Source: Calothrix sp. NIES-2098
Lineage (GTDB): Bacteria; Cyanobacteriota; Cyanobacteriia; Cyanobacteriales; Nostocaceae
Assembly: GCA_002368175.1 (NCBI GenBank)
Contig: AP018172.1
Coordinates: 1,548,001-1,612,000 of the forward strand
Direction: 5' to 3'
DNA length: 64,000 nt
Shown here: positions 45,582 through 54,900 of the stretch, one piece after another
Numbering within the stretch: the first letter of the stretch is position 1
Layout: every line of letters begins with the position of its first letter
Translations under genes and position numbers: made by a program
Notes under the pieces: generated by a model
Database searches by the model: none
What the model was told of the DNA's origin: nothing
Seen by the model: the letters and a program-made list of their open reading frames with translations, nothing else

Positions 45582-46534
45582 CGAATACTCGTGCGGCGTT
45601 CAGCGTTTTTTCTATCAAATTCAATCCATTCTTCTTCTGTCATCATAGGCACACGTTCAATTCGCTCTATTGCCCAATGATTGTATTCAGGATTTAATTC
45701 ACAGCCTAACCATTGTCTTCCTAATTGTTCAGCGACTACTAACGTAGTACCACTTCCTGAAAATGGATCAAGAACAATATCATTTTTATTAGATGCAGCA
45801 AGCACTAACTTTCTTAATAATTCCTCCGGTTTTTGCGTAGGATGTGGTGTTTTTTCTCCCATGCCATTACAGGTAGTCGGAATTTCTATTACATCTTTAG
45901 GTTTTGCGCCAAGAGGATGTGGCGTCCATTCGTGTCCTTTGTTGTTATTGCTAAAATTACTTGTGGTCGCTTGCGGGTGAGAAGGATATTTTAATGTGTG
46001 ATTGCCGTAGGGAATTCTAATGGTATCAATATTGAGTTGAAAAGATTTGGATTTTCTAAAATGTAGAATACTCTCATGCGAACGTCCCCAATCTTTGCCA
46101 AGATTTGCTTTATTTTTATAGTGCCAAATGAGCCATCGGCAAGAATAAAAATACTTTGATGCAGGGTGCTTTATATCAGCGAGTATTTCAGAAAAACCAC
46201 ACACATAAAGAGAACCTGATGGAGTTAAGATTCTTGAGGCTTCTTTAATCCATTCTATTGACCATTGAATATATTTTTCTTGGCTCTCAAAATTATCCCA
46301 CTCAGCTTTCTTAATGTTGTAGGGAGGGTCAGCAAATATGAGGTGTACCGTCTCATCGTCAATGGTGCGAAGCCATTCAATTGAATTCCCTTGATAGAGT
46401 TTTCCGTGTGGATGATGATAGTGTAATTGATACCCATTGGATTGCTCTATTAACGTGTGCTTCTTTCCTTGAGAAGCAAAGGGAATTGCTAATTGTTCAG
46501 ATGCGTTATCTAGCTTTGCTGCTTTCATTCCCAT
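45578..46534 (-). CDS. Type II DNA methyltransferase (beta class)
   Basis: The product has 318 residues. Motif IV DPPYNIKKAEWDNF (about 70-83) comes before motif I DPFSGSGTTLVVAEQLG (about 257-273), the order of beta-class N4-cytosine or N6-adenine methyltransferases. HPTQKPEELLRKLV (motif X region) precedes motif I. The target-recognition part lies between. It protects host DNA from the overlapping endonuclease. The base methylated and the site cannot be read from the sequence. Confidence 0.9.
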   Translation of the reverse strand: MGMKAAKLDNASEQLAIPFASQGKKHTLIEQSNGYQLHYHHPHGKLYQGNSIEWLRTIDDETVHLIFADPPYNIKKAEWDNFESQEKYIQWSIEWIKEASRILTPSGSLYVCGFSEILADIKHPASKYFYSCRWLIWHYKNKANLGKDWGRSHESILHFRKSKSFQLNIDTIRIPYGNHTLKYPSHPQATTSNFSNNNKGHEWTPHPLGAKPKDVIEIPTTCNGMGEKTPHPTQKPEELLRKLVLAASNKNDIVLDPFSGSGTTLVVAEQLGRQWLGCELNPEYNHWAIERIERVPMMTEEEWIEFDRKNAERRTSIR

Positions 46535-47378
46535 GAGAACTATACAATACTCCTATAAATGTATATAAGTCTACTAATATGAATTCATGTGCATAGCGCA
46601 ACAAGGAAAGGCACAAGGTAAGAGAAGCCTACCTCATTGACTGTCTAGCATCATAGCACTGGGTAGCATAGCATAAGTGAAAACGGCACAGAATAAAAAT
46701 AGCGTTTTTTCTGGTTTCACTACATGTGAGTTAATCACAAGTGCAACGCTATCAATATGTGTCAAGACATGCAATTACTTAACCATACACGTAAAGGTTT
46801 TAGCTTATTTATGGTGTTTTCTTAGCAAACACTTGTAGGGGTAGAAAAACTGCCTCAAGCAGTTTAGATAGATGTATTTTTTACTTCAAAGAAACCATAT
46901 GTTTGACCACATCGGCTTTAACGTCAAGGATTTTACCAAAAGCAAAGCCTTCTACACGCAAGCCCTTGCCCCCTTGGGGTTAACCATCGGGAAGAAACGC
47001 CAGAGTAATATTGTTCTCCATTGTTAAGAAAATGGTTGAATGGTGAGCCAGATCTGCACGCCCCACGCGCCTGGTAGTAGCGTTTTTTCCGTCAGTATTC
47101 ACCTGGAGTCCAGTAATTCTTGCACCCTTTATCGGTAGAAAATTCACTCGTACCGTGCGCCAGGGGTAAGTTTGCGGAGCCAGGAAGAACACGCTGGGGG
47201 AGCCGTAGGCGCTTCTCCTTGGGAAGACTGCGCTTCGCCTATGCTGCTTATGAGTGACACTTCAGTCGGTGAAAGGTCGTCACTCGTCACAACGCCTACG
47301 CTCTCAGGGGTTGAGGGAGTGCGATGACAGCCATGACGACCTTCGCCTAATGTTTCTTCAGTATGTGGTGCTAGTCCG
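46535..47378. other. Non-coding junction between accessory and chromosomal-like DNA
   Basis: About 840 bases hold no intact gene. They contain a glyoxalase-family gene fragment (46899-47027) and two copies of a roughly 40-base repeat (47108-47147 and 47374-47413) within GC-richer Nostocales-type spacer sequence. This is the boundary region to inspect for a recombination site. Confidence 0.6.
46899..47027 (+). pseudogene. Fragment of a VOC/glyoxalase-family gene
   Basis: The frame starts MFDHIGFNVKDFTKSKAFYT and continues QALAPLGLTIGKK, a clear start of a vicinal-oxygen-chelate (glyoxalase-like) protein. It breaks after about 35 residues, where repeat sequence begins, and stops at 47025-47027. 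The normal family length is about 120-140 residues. The gene was cut by the same repeat-rich DNA that abuts flv3. Confidence 0.75.
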
Positions 47379-47413
47379 GTGATGCTTGCACCCCACATCG
47401 GTAGAAAATTCAC
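47108..47413. repeat. Pair of direct repeats at the flv3 boundary
   Basis: Copy 1 (47108-47147) and copy 2 (47374-47413) share about 33 of 40 bases, including CTTGCACCC and the identical ATCGGTAGAAAATTCAC. Copy 2 supplies the apparent start of the truncated flv3 frame. Such units recur in Nostocales spacers, so they may be dispersed repeats rather than element-specific att sites. Confidence 0.55.
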
Positions 47414-48776
47414 CTTATTTGACAGTAAAAACCTGTCTCACGATCCATTTTCAAAGCGGATTGTTAAAAGTGGCGATCGCATTGATATTGGTAAAGGACA
47501 CGAAATCGAATTCGTGAGTGCGCCTAACCTCCACTGGCCTGATACCATCTTCAGCTATGACCGCAAAACCGAAATCATCTACACCTGTGATGCTTTTGGG
47601 ATGCACTTCTGTGACGATCGCACCTTTGACGAAGACTTAGAAGCGATCGAAGCTGACTTTAGATTTTATTACGATTGTTTGATGGGGCCGAATGCGCGTT
47701 CGTTGCTGAATGCAATGAAGCGGATGAATGAATTAGGGAAAATTAAAATTATTGCCAACGGTCACGGGCCGCTACTTTACCATAACCTAGATGTTTTAAC
47801 TGAGTGTTACCAAAGTTGGAGCCAAAGACAAGCGAAAGCTGAAACCACTGTCGGCTTGTTTTATGTCTCAGAATATGGGTTTAGCGAGCGGCTGATTCAG
47901 GCTATTGGGGAAGGAATCCAGAAAACTGGAGTTGGGATCGAAATGATCGATCTCAGTACTGCGGAAGCGCAAGAAATTCAAGAACTTGCAGGTAGAGCCG
48001 CTGGTATCGTGATTGGTATGCCGCCAACTACCAACGTTGCGGCTCAAGCTGGTATCAGTTCGCTGTTAGCTGTGGCTAATACCAAGCAACTAGTAGGATT
48101 ATTTGAGTGTTACGGTGGGGATGATGAACCCATTGATACACTGCGACGAAAATTTATCGACTCAGGTATCAAAGAAGCCTTCCCAGCGATTCGGATTAAA
48201 GAGACTCCTGGTGCGTCTACATACCAGCTATGTGCAGAAGCGGGTACGGACTTGGGACAAGTGCTAATGCGCGATCGCAACATCAAGCAGATCAAGTCCC
48301 TCGACGTGAATATGGAAAAAGCGTTGGGTCGGATTAGCAGCGGACTATATATTGTCACTACCAAAAAAGGTAATGTCAGCGGTGCAATGCTGGCTTCTTG
48401 GGTTAGCCAAGCCAGCTTACAACCTTTAGGTTTTACCATTGCTGTCGCTAAAGACCGCGCCATTGATTCCTTGATGCAAGTAGGCGATCGCTTTGTGCTC
48501 AATGTCCTAGAAGAAGGGAATTATCAGGAACTTAAAAAGCAGTTCCTCAAGCGCTTACCTCCTGGTGGCGACCGATTTGCAGGTGTGAAAACTCAAACCG
48601 CGAAGAACGGTTCCCCAATTCTTACAGATGCGCTGGCTTACATGGAATGTGAAGTCCAAAGCTGTATTGAATGTAGCGACCACTGGATTTTATATTGCAC
48701 TGTCCAAGAAGGCCGTGTATCCAAGTCAGAAGGATTGACAGCCGTTCGCCATCGCAAGGTAGGTAACTACTACTAA
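47379..48776 (+). pseudogene. flv3: Flavodiiron protein Flv3, 5'-truncated (split or interrupted gene)
   Basis: The frame of 465 codons encodes the C-terminal part of a class C flavodiiron protein: the end of the diiron lactamase-like domain (DIGKGHEIEFV, then DAFGMHFCDD and NGHGPLLYH), a flavodoxin domain (about 155-310) and a flavin-reductase domain (about 325-465). Native homology begins around base 47425 (KNLSHDPF). About 100-130 N-terminal residues are missing, including the usual HxExxD iron ligands. Residues before that point come from repeat DNA. Flv3 works with Flv1 in light-driven or heterocyst oxygen reduction using NAD(P)H. The absence of stop codons over 450 codons argues that the break is recent or reversible. 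Confidence 0.85.
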
Positions 48777-48792
48777 AGCTGTGTAGAGATGA

Positions 48793-48970
48793 GGGAAGAG
48801 GACAAGGAAGACAAGGAGGACAAGGCGGAATCATGACACAAATTTCTCCCCTTCGGGTACTCTGCGAGAACCCCTACGGGGAACGCCAGTCGCCTGCGGA
48901 GGGAAACCCTCCCGCAGCGCTGGTCTCACCTTGTCTCCCCCCTCTTCCCTGTCTCCTCTATCTCTCCCTA
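48793..48970. repeat. Large imperfect inverted repeat between flv3 and flv1
   Basis: A purine-rich arm (GGAAGAGGACAAGGAAGACA and on) faces a pyrimidine-rich arm (CCTTGTCTCC...CCTGTCTCC) around a GC-rich centre. The centre contains GAACGCCAGTCGC, a GGGAAACCC-like hairpin and GCGCTGG. A copy of the central unit lies inverted at 62262-62291. These are Nostocales-type palindromic spacer elements. Confidence 0.6.
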
Positions 48971-49109
48971 CTCCCCCATCCCCTAGTAGGATTTCATCAA
49001 GCAAATGAGATTCTCAAATAATCCCTTCACCCACATCTTTGAATTAGCTAAAAACTGGGTAAATTCTGCCCAGTTTTTCCAAGTTTTTCGTAAATCTTAC
49101 CCAAAATCT

Positions 49110-50822
49110 ATGAGCAATTCCAAACCCCGTGACGTACAAGTTTTGCCCATTGCGACAAATACTAAAGTTCTCAGAGCGCGTAGTTGGTCACGTCTGCGGT
49201 TTGAAATTGAATATGCACTTGAAAGGGGAACTACTTCCAATTGCTATTTAATTGAAAGCGATAAAACTGCAATTATTGACCCACCTGCGGAAACTTTCAC
49301 CGAAATTTATCTCGAAGCATTACAGCAGACCCTCAATTTAAAACACTTGGATTATGTAATTTTGGGTCACTTCAATCCTAATCGCGTCCCTACCTACAAA
49401 GCGCTTTTAGAACTAGCACCGCAGATTACTTTTGTCTGTTCGCTTCCGGGCGCTGCAAATTTACGTAATGCTTTCCCTGATGACACGTTAAATATCTTGG
49501 TGATGCGGGGGAAAGAAACTTTAGATTTAGGTAAGGGTCATGTTTTAAAATTCTTCCCCACTCCTAGTCCACGTTGGCCGGAAGCGCTTTGTACCTACGA
49601 CCAGCAAACCCAAATTCTCTACACGGATAAGCTATTTGGCTCTCATATCTGCGGCGATGAGGCGTTTGATGACAACTGGGAAAGCTTCAAAGAAGACCAG
49701 CGCTACTACTACAACTGTTTGATGGCTCCTAATGCATTGCACGTAGAAGCAGCTTTGGAGAAAATCTCTGATTTGCAGGTGCGAATGTATGGTGTTGGTC
49801 ACGGGCCTTTGGTACGTACTAGCTTAATCGAACTGACCAAATCCTATGCAGAATGGAGCCACGCCCAAAGAACCAGAGAAATATCTGTGGCGCTGCTGTA
49901 TGCTTCAGCTTATGGAAATACGGCAACTTTAGCACAGGCGATCGCTCTGGGATTAACTAAAGGCGGCGTCGCCGTAAAATCAATTAACTGCGAATTTGCT
50001 GACCCTGATGAAATTCGTACCACTTTGCAAGAGTGTGATGCATTTATCATTGGTTCCCCCACGATTGGCGGTCACGCACCTACCCCCATTCATACTGCTT
50101 TAGGAATTGTTCTCAGCGTTGGCGATAACAATAAACTGGCGGGAGTATTTGGTTCCTATGGCTGGAGTGGCGAAGCCTTTGATTTAATTGAAGGTAAACT
50201 CCGGGATGCTGGTTACAAATTTGGTTTTGACACTCTCAAGGTCAAGTTTAAACCGGATGATGTCACTCTCAAGTACTGTGAAGAAGTTGGCACAGACTTT
50301 GCTCAAGCGATCAAAAAAGCGAAAAAAGTGCGCGTACCACAACAAGCTGCTACTCCTTTAGAACAAGCTGTAGGTCGAATTGTTGGTTCCGTTTGCGTGA
50401 TTGCGGCGAAACAAGGCGACGTTTCCACAGGAATGTTGGGTGCTTGGGTATCTCAAGCAACATTTAACCCGCCGGGAATTACTGTGGCGATCGCCAAAGA
50501 ACGAGCGATTGAATCCTTGATGTATCCAGGTGGTAAATTCACCTTAAATATCTTAGAAGAAGGCAATCATGTAGAGTACACGAAGCATTTCCGCAAATCT
50601 TTTGCCCCTGGAGAAGATAGATTTGCCAGCTTTAGTACTGCTGTGGCTGATAACGGTTGCGCTGTGCTTACAGATGCGATCGCTTATTTAGAATGCTCCG
50701 TTAGCCAACGTCTAGAATGTGGCGATCATTGGGTAGTTTATGCAACTGTTGATAACGGTAAATTACTCAAACCCGATGCGGTGACAGCGATCAACCATCG
50801 CAAAACAGGTACTCATTATTAG
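49110..50822 (+). CDS. flv1: Flavodiiron protein Flv1
   Basis: The product has 570 residues from the ATG at 49110 (MSNSKPRDVQVLPIATNTK), the usual start; the frame is open further upstream to 49005 but the extra residues are not family-like. It has three domains in order: lactamase-like (about 1-260), flavodoxin (about 265-410; SAYGNTATLAQAI) and flavin reductase (about 425-570; VGRIVGSVCVIAAKQGD). In Flv1 the iron-ligand positions are degenerate (HFNPNR instead of HxExDH), as known for this class; it works as a heterodimer with Flv3. The adjacent flv3-flv1 order recalls the heterocyst-specific flv3B-flv1B pair of Nostoc sp. PCC 7120, so this may be the B set. Confidence 0.9.
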   Translation: MSNSKPRDVQVLPIATNTKVLRARSWSRLRFEIEYALERGTTSNCYLIESDKTAIIDPPAETFTEIYLEALQQTLNLKHLDYVILGHFNPNRVPTYKALLELAPQITFVCSLPGAANLRNAFPDDTLNILVMRGKETLDLGKGHVLKFFPTPSPRWPEALCTYDQQTQILYTDKLFGSHICGDEAFDDNWESFKEDQRYYYNCLMAPNALHVEAALEKISDLQVRMYGVGHGPLVRTSLIELTKSYAEWSHAQRTREISVALLYASAYGNTATLAQAIALGLTKGGVAVKSINCEFADPDEIRTTLQECDAFIIGSPTIGGHAPTPIHTALGIVLSVGDNNKLAGVFGSYGWSGEAFDLIEGKLRDAGYKFGFDTLKVKFKPDDVTLKYCEEVGTDFAQAIKKAKKVRVPQQAATPLEQAVGRIVGSVCVIAAKQGDVSTGMLGAWVSQATFNPPGITVAIAKERAIESLMYPGGKFTLNILEEGNHVEYTKHFRKSFAPGEDRFASFSTAVADNGCAVLTDAIAYLECSVSQRLECGDHWVVYATVDNGKLLKPDAVTAINHRKTGTHY

Positions 50823-50840
50823 TACCGTTACGCAGAATTT

Positions 50841-50880
50841 GTAATTGGTAATTCCTAATTACGAATTACCAATTACTTTT
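50841..50880. terminator. Bidirectional terminator between flv1 and the kinase gene
   Basis: GTAATTGGTAATT (50841-50853) pairs perfectly with AATTACCAATTAC (50864-50876), and T5 follows at 50877-50881. It lies between convergent genes and overlaps the stop of the kinase gene at 50859, so it can serve both directions. Confidence 0.7.
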
Positions 50881-51962
50881 TCATAACTGTTTTTTAAAAA
50901 GACTGTAAAAATACTACCTTGTGGCTGATTATCTTCAACCGTGATGGTGCCTTGATGCGCCTCAATTGCCATTTTACAAAAAGCTAATCCTAAACCAATT
51001 TGTGAAACTTCTTGTATTAAAGCGCCAATTTCATACTTCTCAAAAATTCTTTGGCGCAGTTCTACCGGGACTCCGGGGCCAAAATCAGCGACTTGTACTT
51101 TGATATTTCCTGAATCTAAATACTCGGCTCTGAGGATAATTTGAGAATTGGATGGTGAAAATTTAATTGCATTGGAAAGCAAATTATCTAGTACGCGCCG
51201 GAAGATAGCGGCATCTACCTTAATTGTTCTGTTAGTTTGCGGTAATTCACTTACCAATGTCAGCTGTTTTTGGTTAGCGATCGCCTCAAGATTTGCTAAC
51301 GCAGATAGACAAATCTCACAAATATCTACATCTGTGTAGTTGAGAATCATTTTGTCAGATTCTAACTTTGCCATTAGCAACAAGTTATCAATTAAACCCT
51401 GGAGTTGTTGGACGGCGATCGCAATTTGATCGAGCTTGCGGTGCAGTTTTTCCGTTTTGACTTCCGGAACTTGGAGAATCTCCGTTGCTAGCAAAATACT
51501 GGCTAGGGGATTTTGCAAGTCATGCACAATCATATTTACCATGTCTTCTCGCAGTTTCAGCAAGGCTTGCAGGTTGTCATACTGCTGCTTAATCCGCAAC
51601 ATGGAATTAACTCTGGCTCTTAACTCTACACCACTGATCGGCTTACTAATAAAGTCATCTGCACCTGTCGCCAGACATTTCGCCAAATCTTCTTTACTCG
51701 TCAAAGCTGTGACTACAATGATCGGCACCACCTGCCATTGGGGGTCAGCTTTAATCCGCCGACATACTTCCATGCCATCTAGATCGGGCATCATGATATC
51801 GAGCAAAATCACATCAGGCTGAAAGCTTTTGAGGCGATCGAGGGCTTGTTGACCGCTAGGTGCGTAGCATAAGCGATAGTTTTCCCCATCTAGCAACGTT
51901 TCCACAACATCGAAGTTATCCGGTTCATCATCAATTACCAAAATAGAAGGTGGAGTTTGCAT
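50859..51962 (-). CDS. Response regulator-histidine kinase hybrid (REC-HisKA-HATPase)
   Basis: The product has 367 residues. An N-terminal receiver domain (about 5-125) has the acidic pocket IDDEP, phospho-acceptor LLDIMMPD and the lysine in FISKP. A HisKA dimerisation helix follows with the H-box MIVHDLQNPLASIL (about 143-156). The HATPase domain has DNLLSNAIKFSP (N box), VADFGPGVP and GLGLAFCK. It is soluble and would sense phosphorylation through its own receiver. It lies 12 bases downstream of the giant kinase, so they are one operon and probably one phosphorelay. Confidence 0.92.
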   Translation of the reverse strand: MQTPPSILVIDDEPDNFDVVETLLDGENYRLCYAPSGQQALDRLKSFQPDVILLDIMMPDLDGMEVCRRIKADPQWQVVPIIVVTALTSKEDLAKCLATGADDFISKPISGVELRARVNSMLRIKQQYDNLQALLKLREDMVNMIVHDLQNPLASILLATEILQVPEVKTEKLHRKLDQIAIAVQQLQGLIDNLLLMAKLESDKMILNYTDVDICEICLSALANLEAIANQKQLTLVSELPQTNRTIKVDAAIFRRVLDNLLSNAIKFSPSNSQIILRAEYLDSGNIKVQVADFGPGVPVELRQRIFEKYEIGALIQEVSQIGLGLAFCKMAIEAHQGTITVEDNQPQGSIFTVFLKNSYEKVIGNS

Positions 51963-51974
51963 GAAGAATTGTCA

Positions 51975-54900
51975 CTATTTAGCTAAATGTTGCTGAATTG
52001 CGATCAGCAGCTGTTTCAGTTTTACGGGTTTGGTTAAATATTCATCGGCTCCAGCTGCCAAACAGTTTTCGCGATCGCCTGGCATGGCTAGCGCTGTCAG
52101 TGCAATAATCGGAACGCGAACTAATTGCTGCTCCTCGCGAATGCGGCGTATCGCTTCTAGTCCGTCGATAATTGGCATTTGGATGTCCATCACAATTATG
52201 TCAGGTCGTTGAGTTTTGGTAAAATCAATTGCTTGCTGCCCATTTTTTGCCAACACCAAGCGGTAGCCTCGACTTTCAAGGTAGCCAGACATAGTATCAA
52301 TATTGGCTTGATTGTCTTCTGCCAACAAAATTAAAGGAGCTTTTACCTTTGGTTTCGGGACTGCGATCGCCGCAGACAAGCTGGAATGGGCAGGATATTG
52401 TAATTTTGCTAGAGTCGCCTGAAACTGCGCGCGAGTAATTGGTTTTACTAAATATGCTGAAGCACCATGAACTTTTGCTGTGGTGTGTTCGTCCACCACG
52501 GAAATAATGATGACCGGAATTTCTTTGGTTTTTGGGTGGGCTTTGAGTTGAGTGAGTACGTCCCAACCCGATATATTCGGCAGTTGGATATCCAATAAAA
52601 TTATAGCAGGCTGCACTCGTAACACTTCATCAACCGCACCTTCGCCTTGAGGATAGACGATGGCTGTTATTTGCATTTCCCGGAGGTAGCGAGTAATTTG
52701 TTCTGCCGCTGGCACCGAATCTTCAATAATCAAAACTGGAGAATTAAAAGCAGGTAAGCGACAGCTAGGCCAGGGATCTGTTACCTGGCTAGGAAGAAAA
52801 CTATTGCCGACTTTGTAGGGAATGCGGACAGTAAAGCAGCTGCCTTGTCCCACTTCAGTGCTAATTGATACTGTTCCTTGATGCAAGGTGACAATTCGCT
52901 GTACTAGTGCCAATCCTAAACCCGTGCCGTTATACGAACGATTAAAACTGCTATCGAGCTGGATGAAAGGCTGAAATAACTTGCTCACATCTTCAGGACT
53001 AATGCCAATGCCAGTATCAATCACACCAAAGCAGAGGTGAGTGGCTGAGGATGTTTCAGCAGTATAGTTAGGCTGTGATAAGCAAGAGGTATCTGGACTG
53101 TTATTTACCTCACCATCTTCCAACCAAACTTTTAGCGTCACAAATCCTCCTTCGGGCGTGAACTTAACTGCATTGCTCAGGAGGTTGATTAGTACTTGAC
53201 GAATGCGACGTTCGTCTACCTGGATGTCACCGATATTGTCGGCGATCTGAGTGCTGAGGCGAATATTTTTCTTCAACGCTATGTGTCTGATAAATGGAAG
53301 ACTGGAATCACAGAGGTGCTTAACGGAAATATCACTCAGATGCAACTCAAATTTACCAGATTCGATTTTCGATAAATCCAAGATGTCATCGATCAGTTCT
53401 AGTAGATGTTTACCACTGCGCTCGATGGTGGCGATCGCTTTTGCTTGACGTTCGTTGAGTGCACCAAACACGCCTTCTTGAAAGCCTTCCGACATACCGA
53501 GAATAGCATTCAAGGGCGTTCGCAGTTCGTGGCTCATGTTGGCGAGGAATTCATCTTTGAGACGAGTCGCACGGGCCAGTTGCTCGTTTGTCTGCCGCAA
53601 TTGTTCTTCAGCGCGTTTGCGTTCGGTGATGTCTTCATACGAACCCAAAATACCAATTACCTCACCTGCACTGTTAGTTAGAGGAACTTTGCTTGTTCGT
53701 AACCAGATTTGCGAACCATCGGAGCCTATTTTTGGTTCTTCGTAGCCTAGTTTGGCAGTTTTAGTTGCCATCACTAAAGCATCATCTATTCGATAATGAT
53801 GTGTGTTCTGGTGGGCACAGGGTAATTCAAAGTCGCTCTTGCCAATAACTGCATCCGGGTGAGAAAGTCCAGTATCGCGGGCAAATGCTGGGTTGCAACC
53901 CAAATAACGCAATTGGCGATCCTTCCAAAAAACACGTTGGGGAATTGTATCAAGTACCAATTGCAGCATGGTGCGCGATTCTTGCAGTTGCTTTTGGGCT
54001 TGTTTGCGATCGCTGATATCAAATAAGGTGGCTCGGTTGTATAAATAGTTGCCATCTGCATCTTTAACCGCAGTAGCACTGATCAGCACCGGTAAAATCT
54101 TGCCATTTTTACAAACCATGTCATACTCTAAGTCTTTTACCCAGCCTCTGGCTTTGAAGACAGGATAGTTTTGTATAAAGGCTAAACGACTGGCTTCAGT
54201 AAAAAAACTCAACAAAGGTTGGCCAATCATTTCCTCACGGGTATAGCCCAACCATTGCAGTTCAGTCTCGTTGACCTTGATAAATCGGCCTTCGCTATCA
54301 AGAGAATGGTAGCCGCAAGGAGCGTTGTTGTATAAATCTTCGACCTCACGGGCATATTTCACGATCGCTTCTTCAGCCTGTTTGCGGTCGCTGATATCTG
54401 TCACCCGCACTAAGTTAAGGCTACGTTCGCCTACAGTAATGGGTTTGGCGGCAATGTTGCCCCAGAAAGGCTTACCTTGTCGAGTCACATATTCAATTTC
54501 TCGGCTCCAAAAACCTTTTGACTGCATTTCTGCCAAAATAGCAGCCATCTCCTCAGCAGAAAATTGATGGCGCTGGAGTGTGTGTCCTTCAATACCAATC
54601 AGTTCAGCTTTTTCAGCCACCTCAAACAGTTCTACCGCCCGGCGATTACAATCTAAAGTCAGCAGCATTTGGGGATCGACTAGAAATAAGGCATCGGTAG
54701 ATTCATTAAAAATTACCTCCCGCAATTCTTTGTTGCGGACAAGTTCCTCTTCGGCAAGTTTGCGAGCTGTAATATCTGTGAGTGTACCGATGTAACCAAT
54801 AGTGCTATTGTTGGCGTCGGTTTCGGGTAGCGACTGGACGTAGAACCAGATAATGCTGCCATCTGGACGCTGACATCTGCCTTCGTTACAGTACAATCCT

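Noticed and set aside
46980..47413. Minus-strand frames reading VNFLPIKGARITG and MNFLPMWGASITG
   Set aside because: Both are translations of the duplicated spacer repeat, which explains their similarity. They are not genes.
46535..48776. Site-specific recombinase near the flv3 break
   Set aside because: I looked on both strands for tyrosine or serine recombinase motifs from about 44.6 to 48.8 kb and found none. If one exists it is at the other end of the element.
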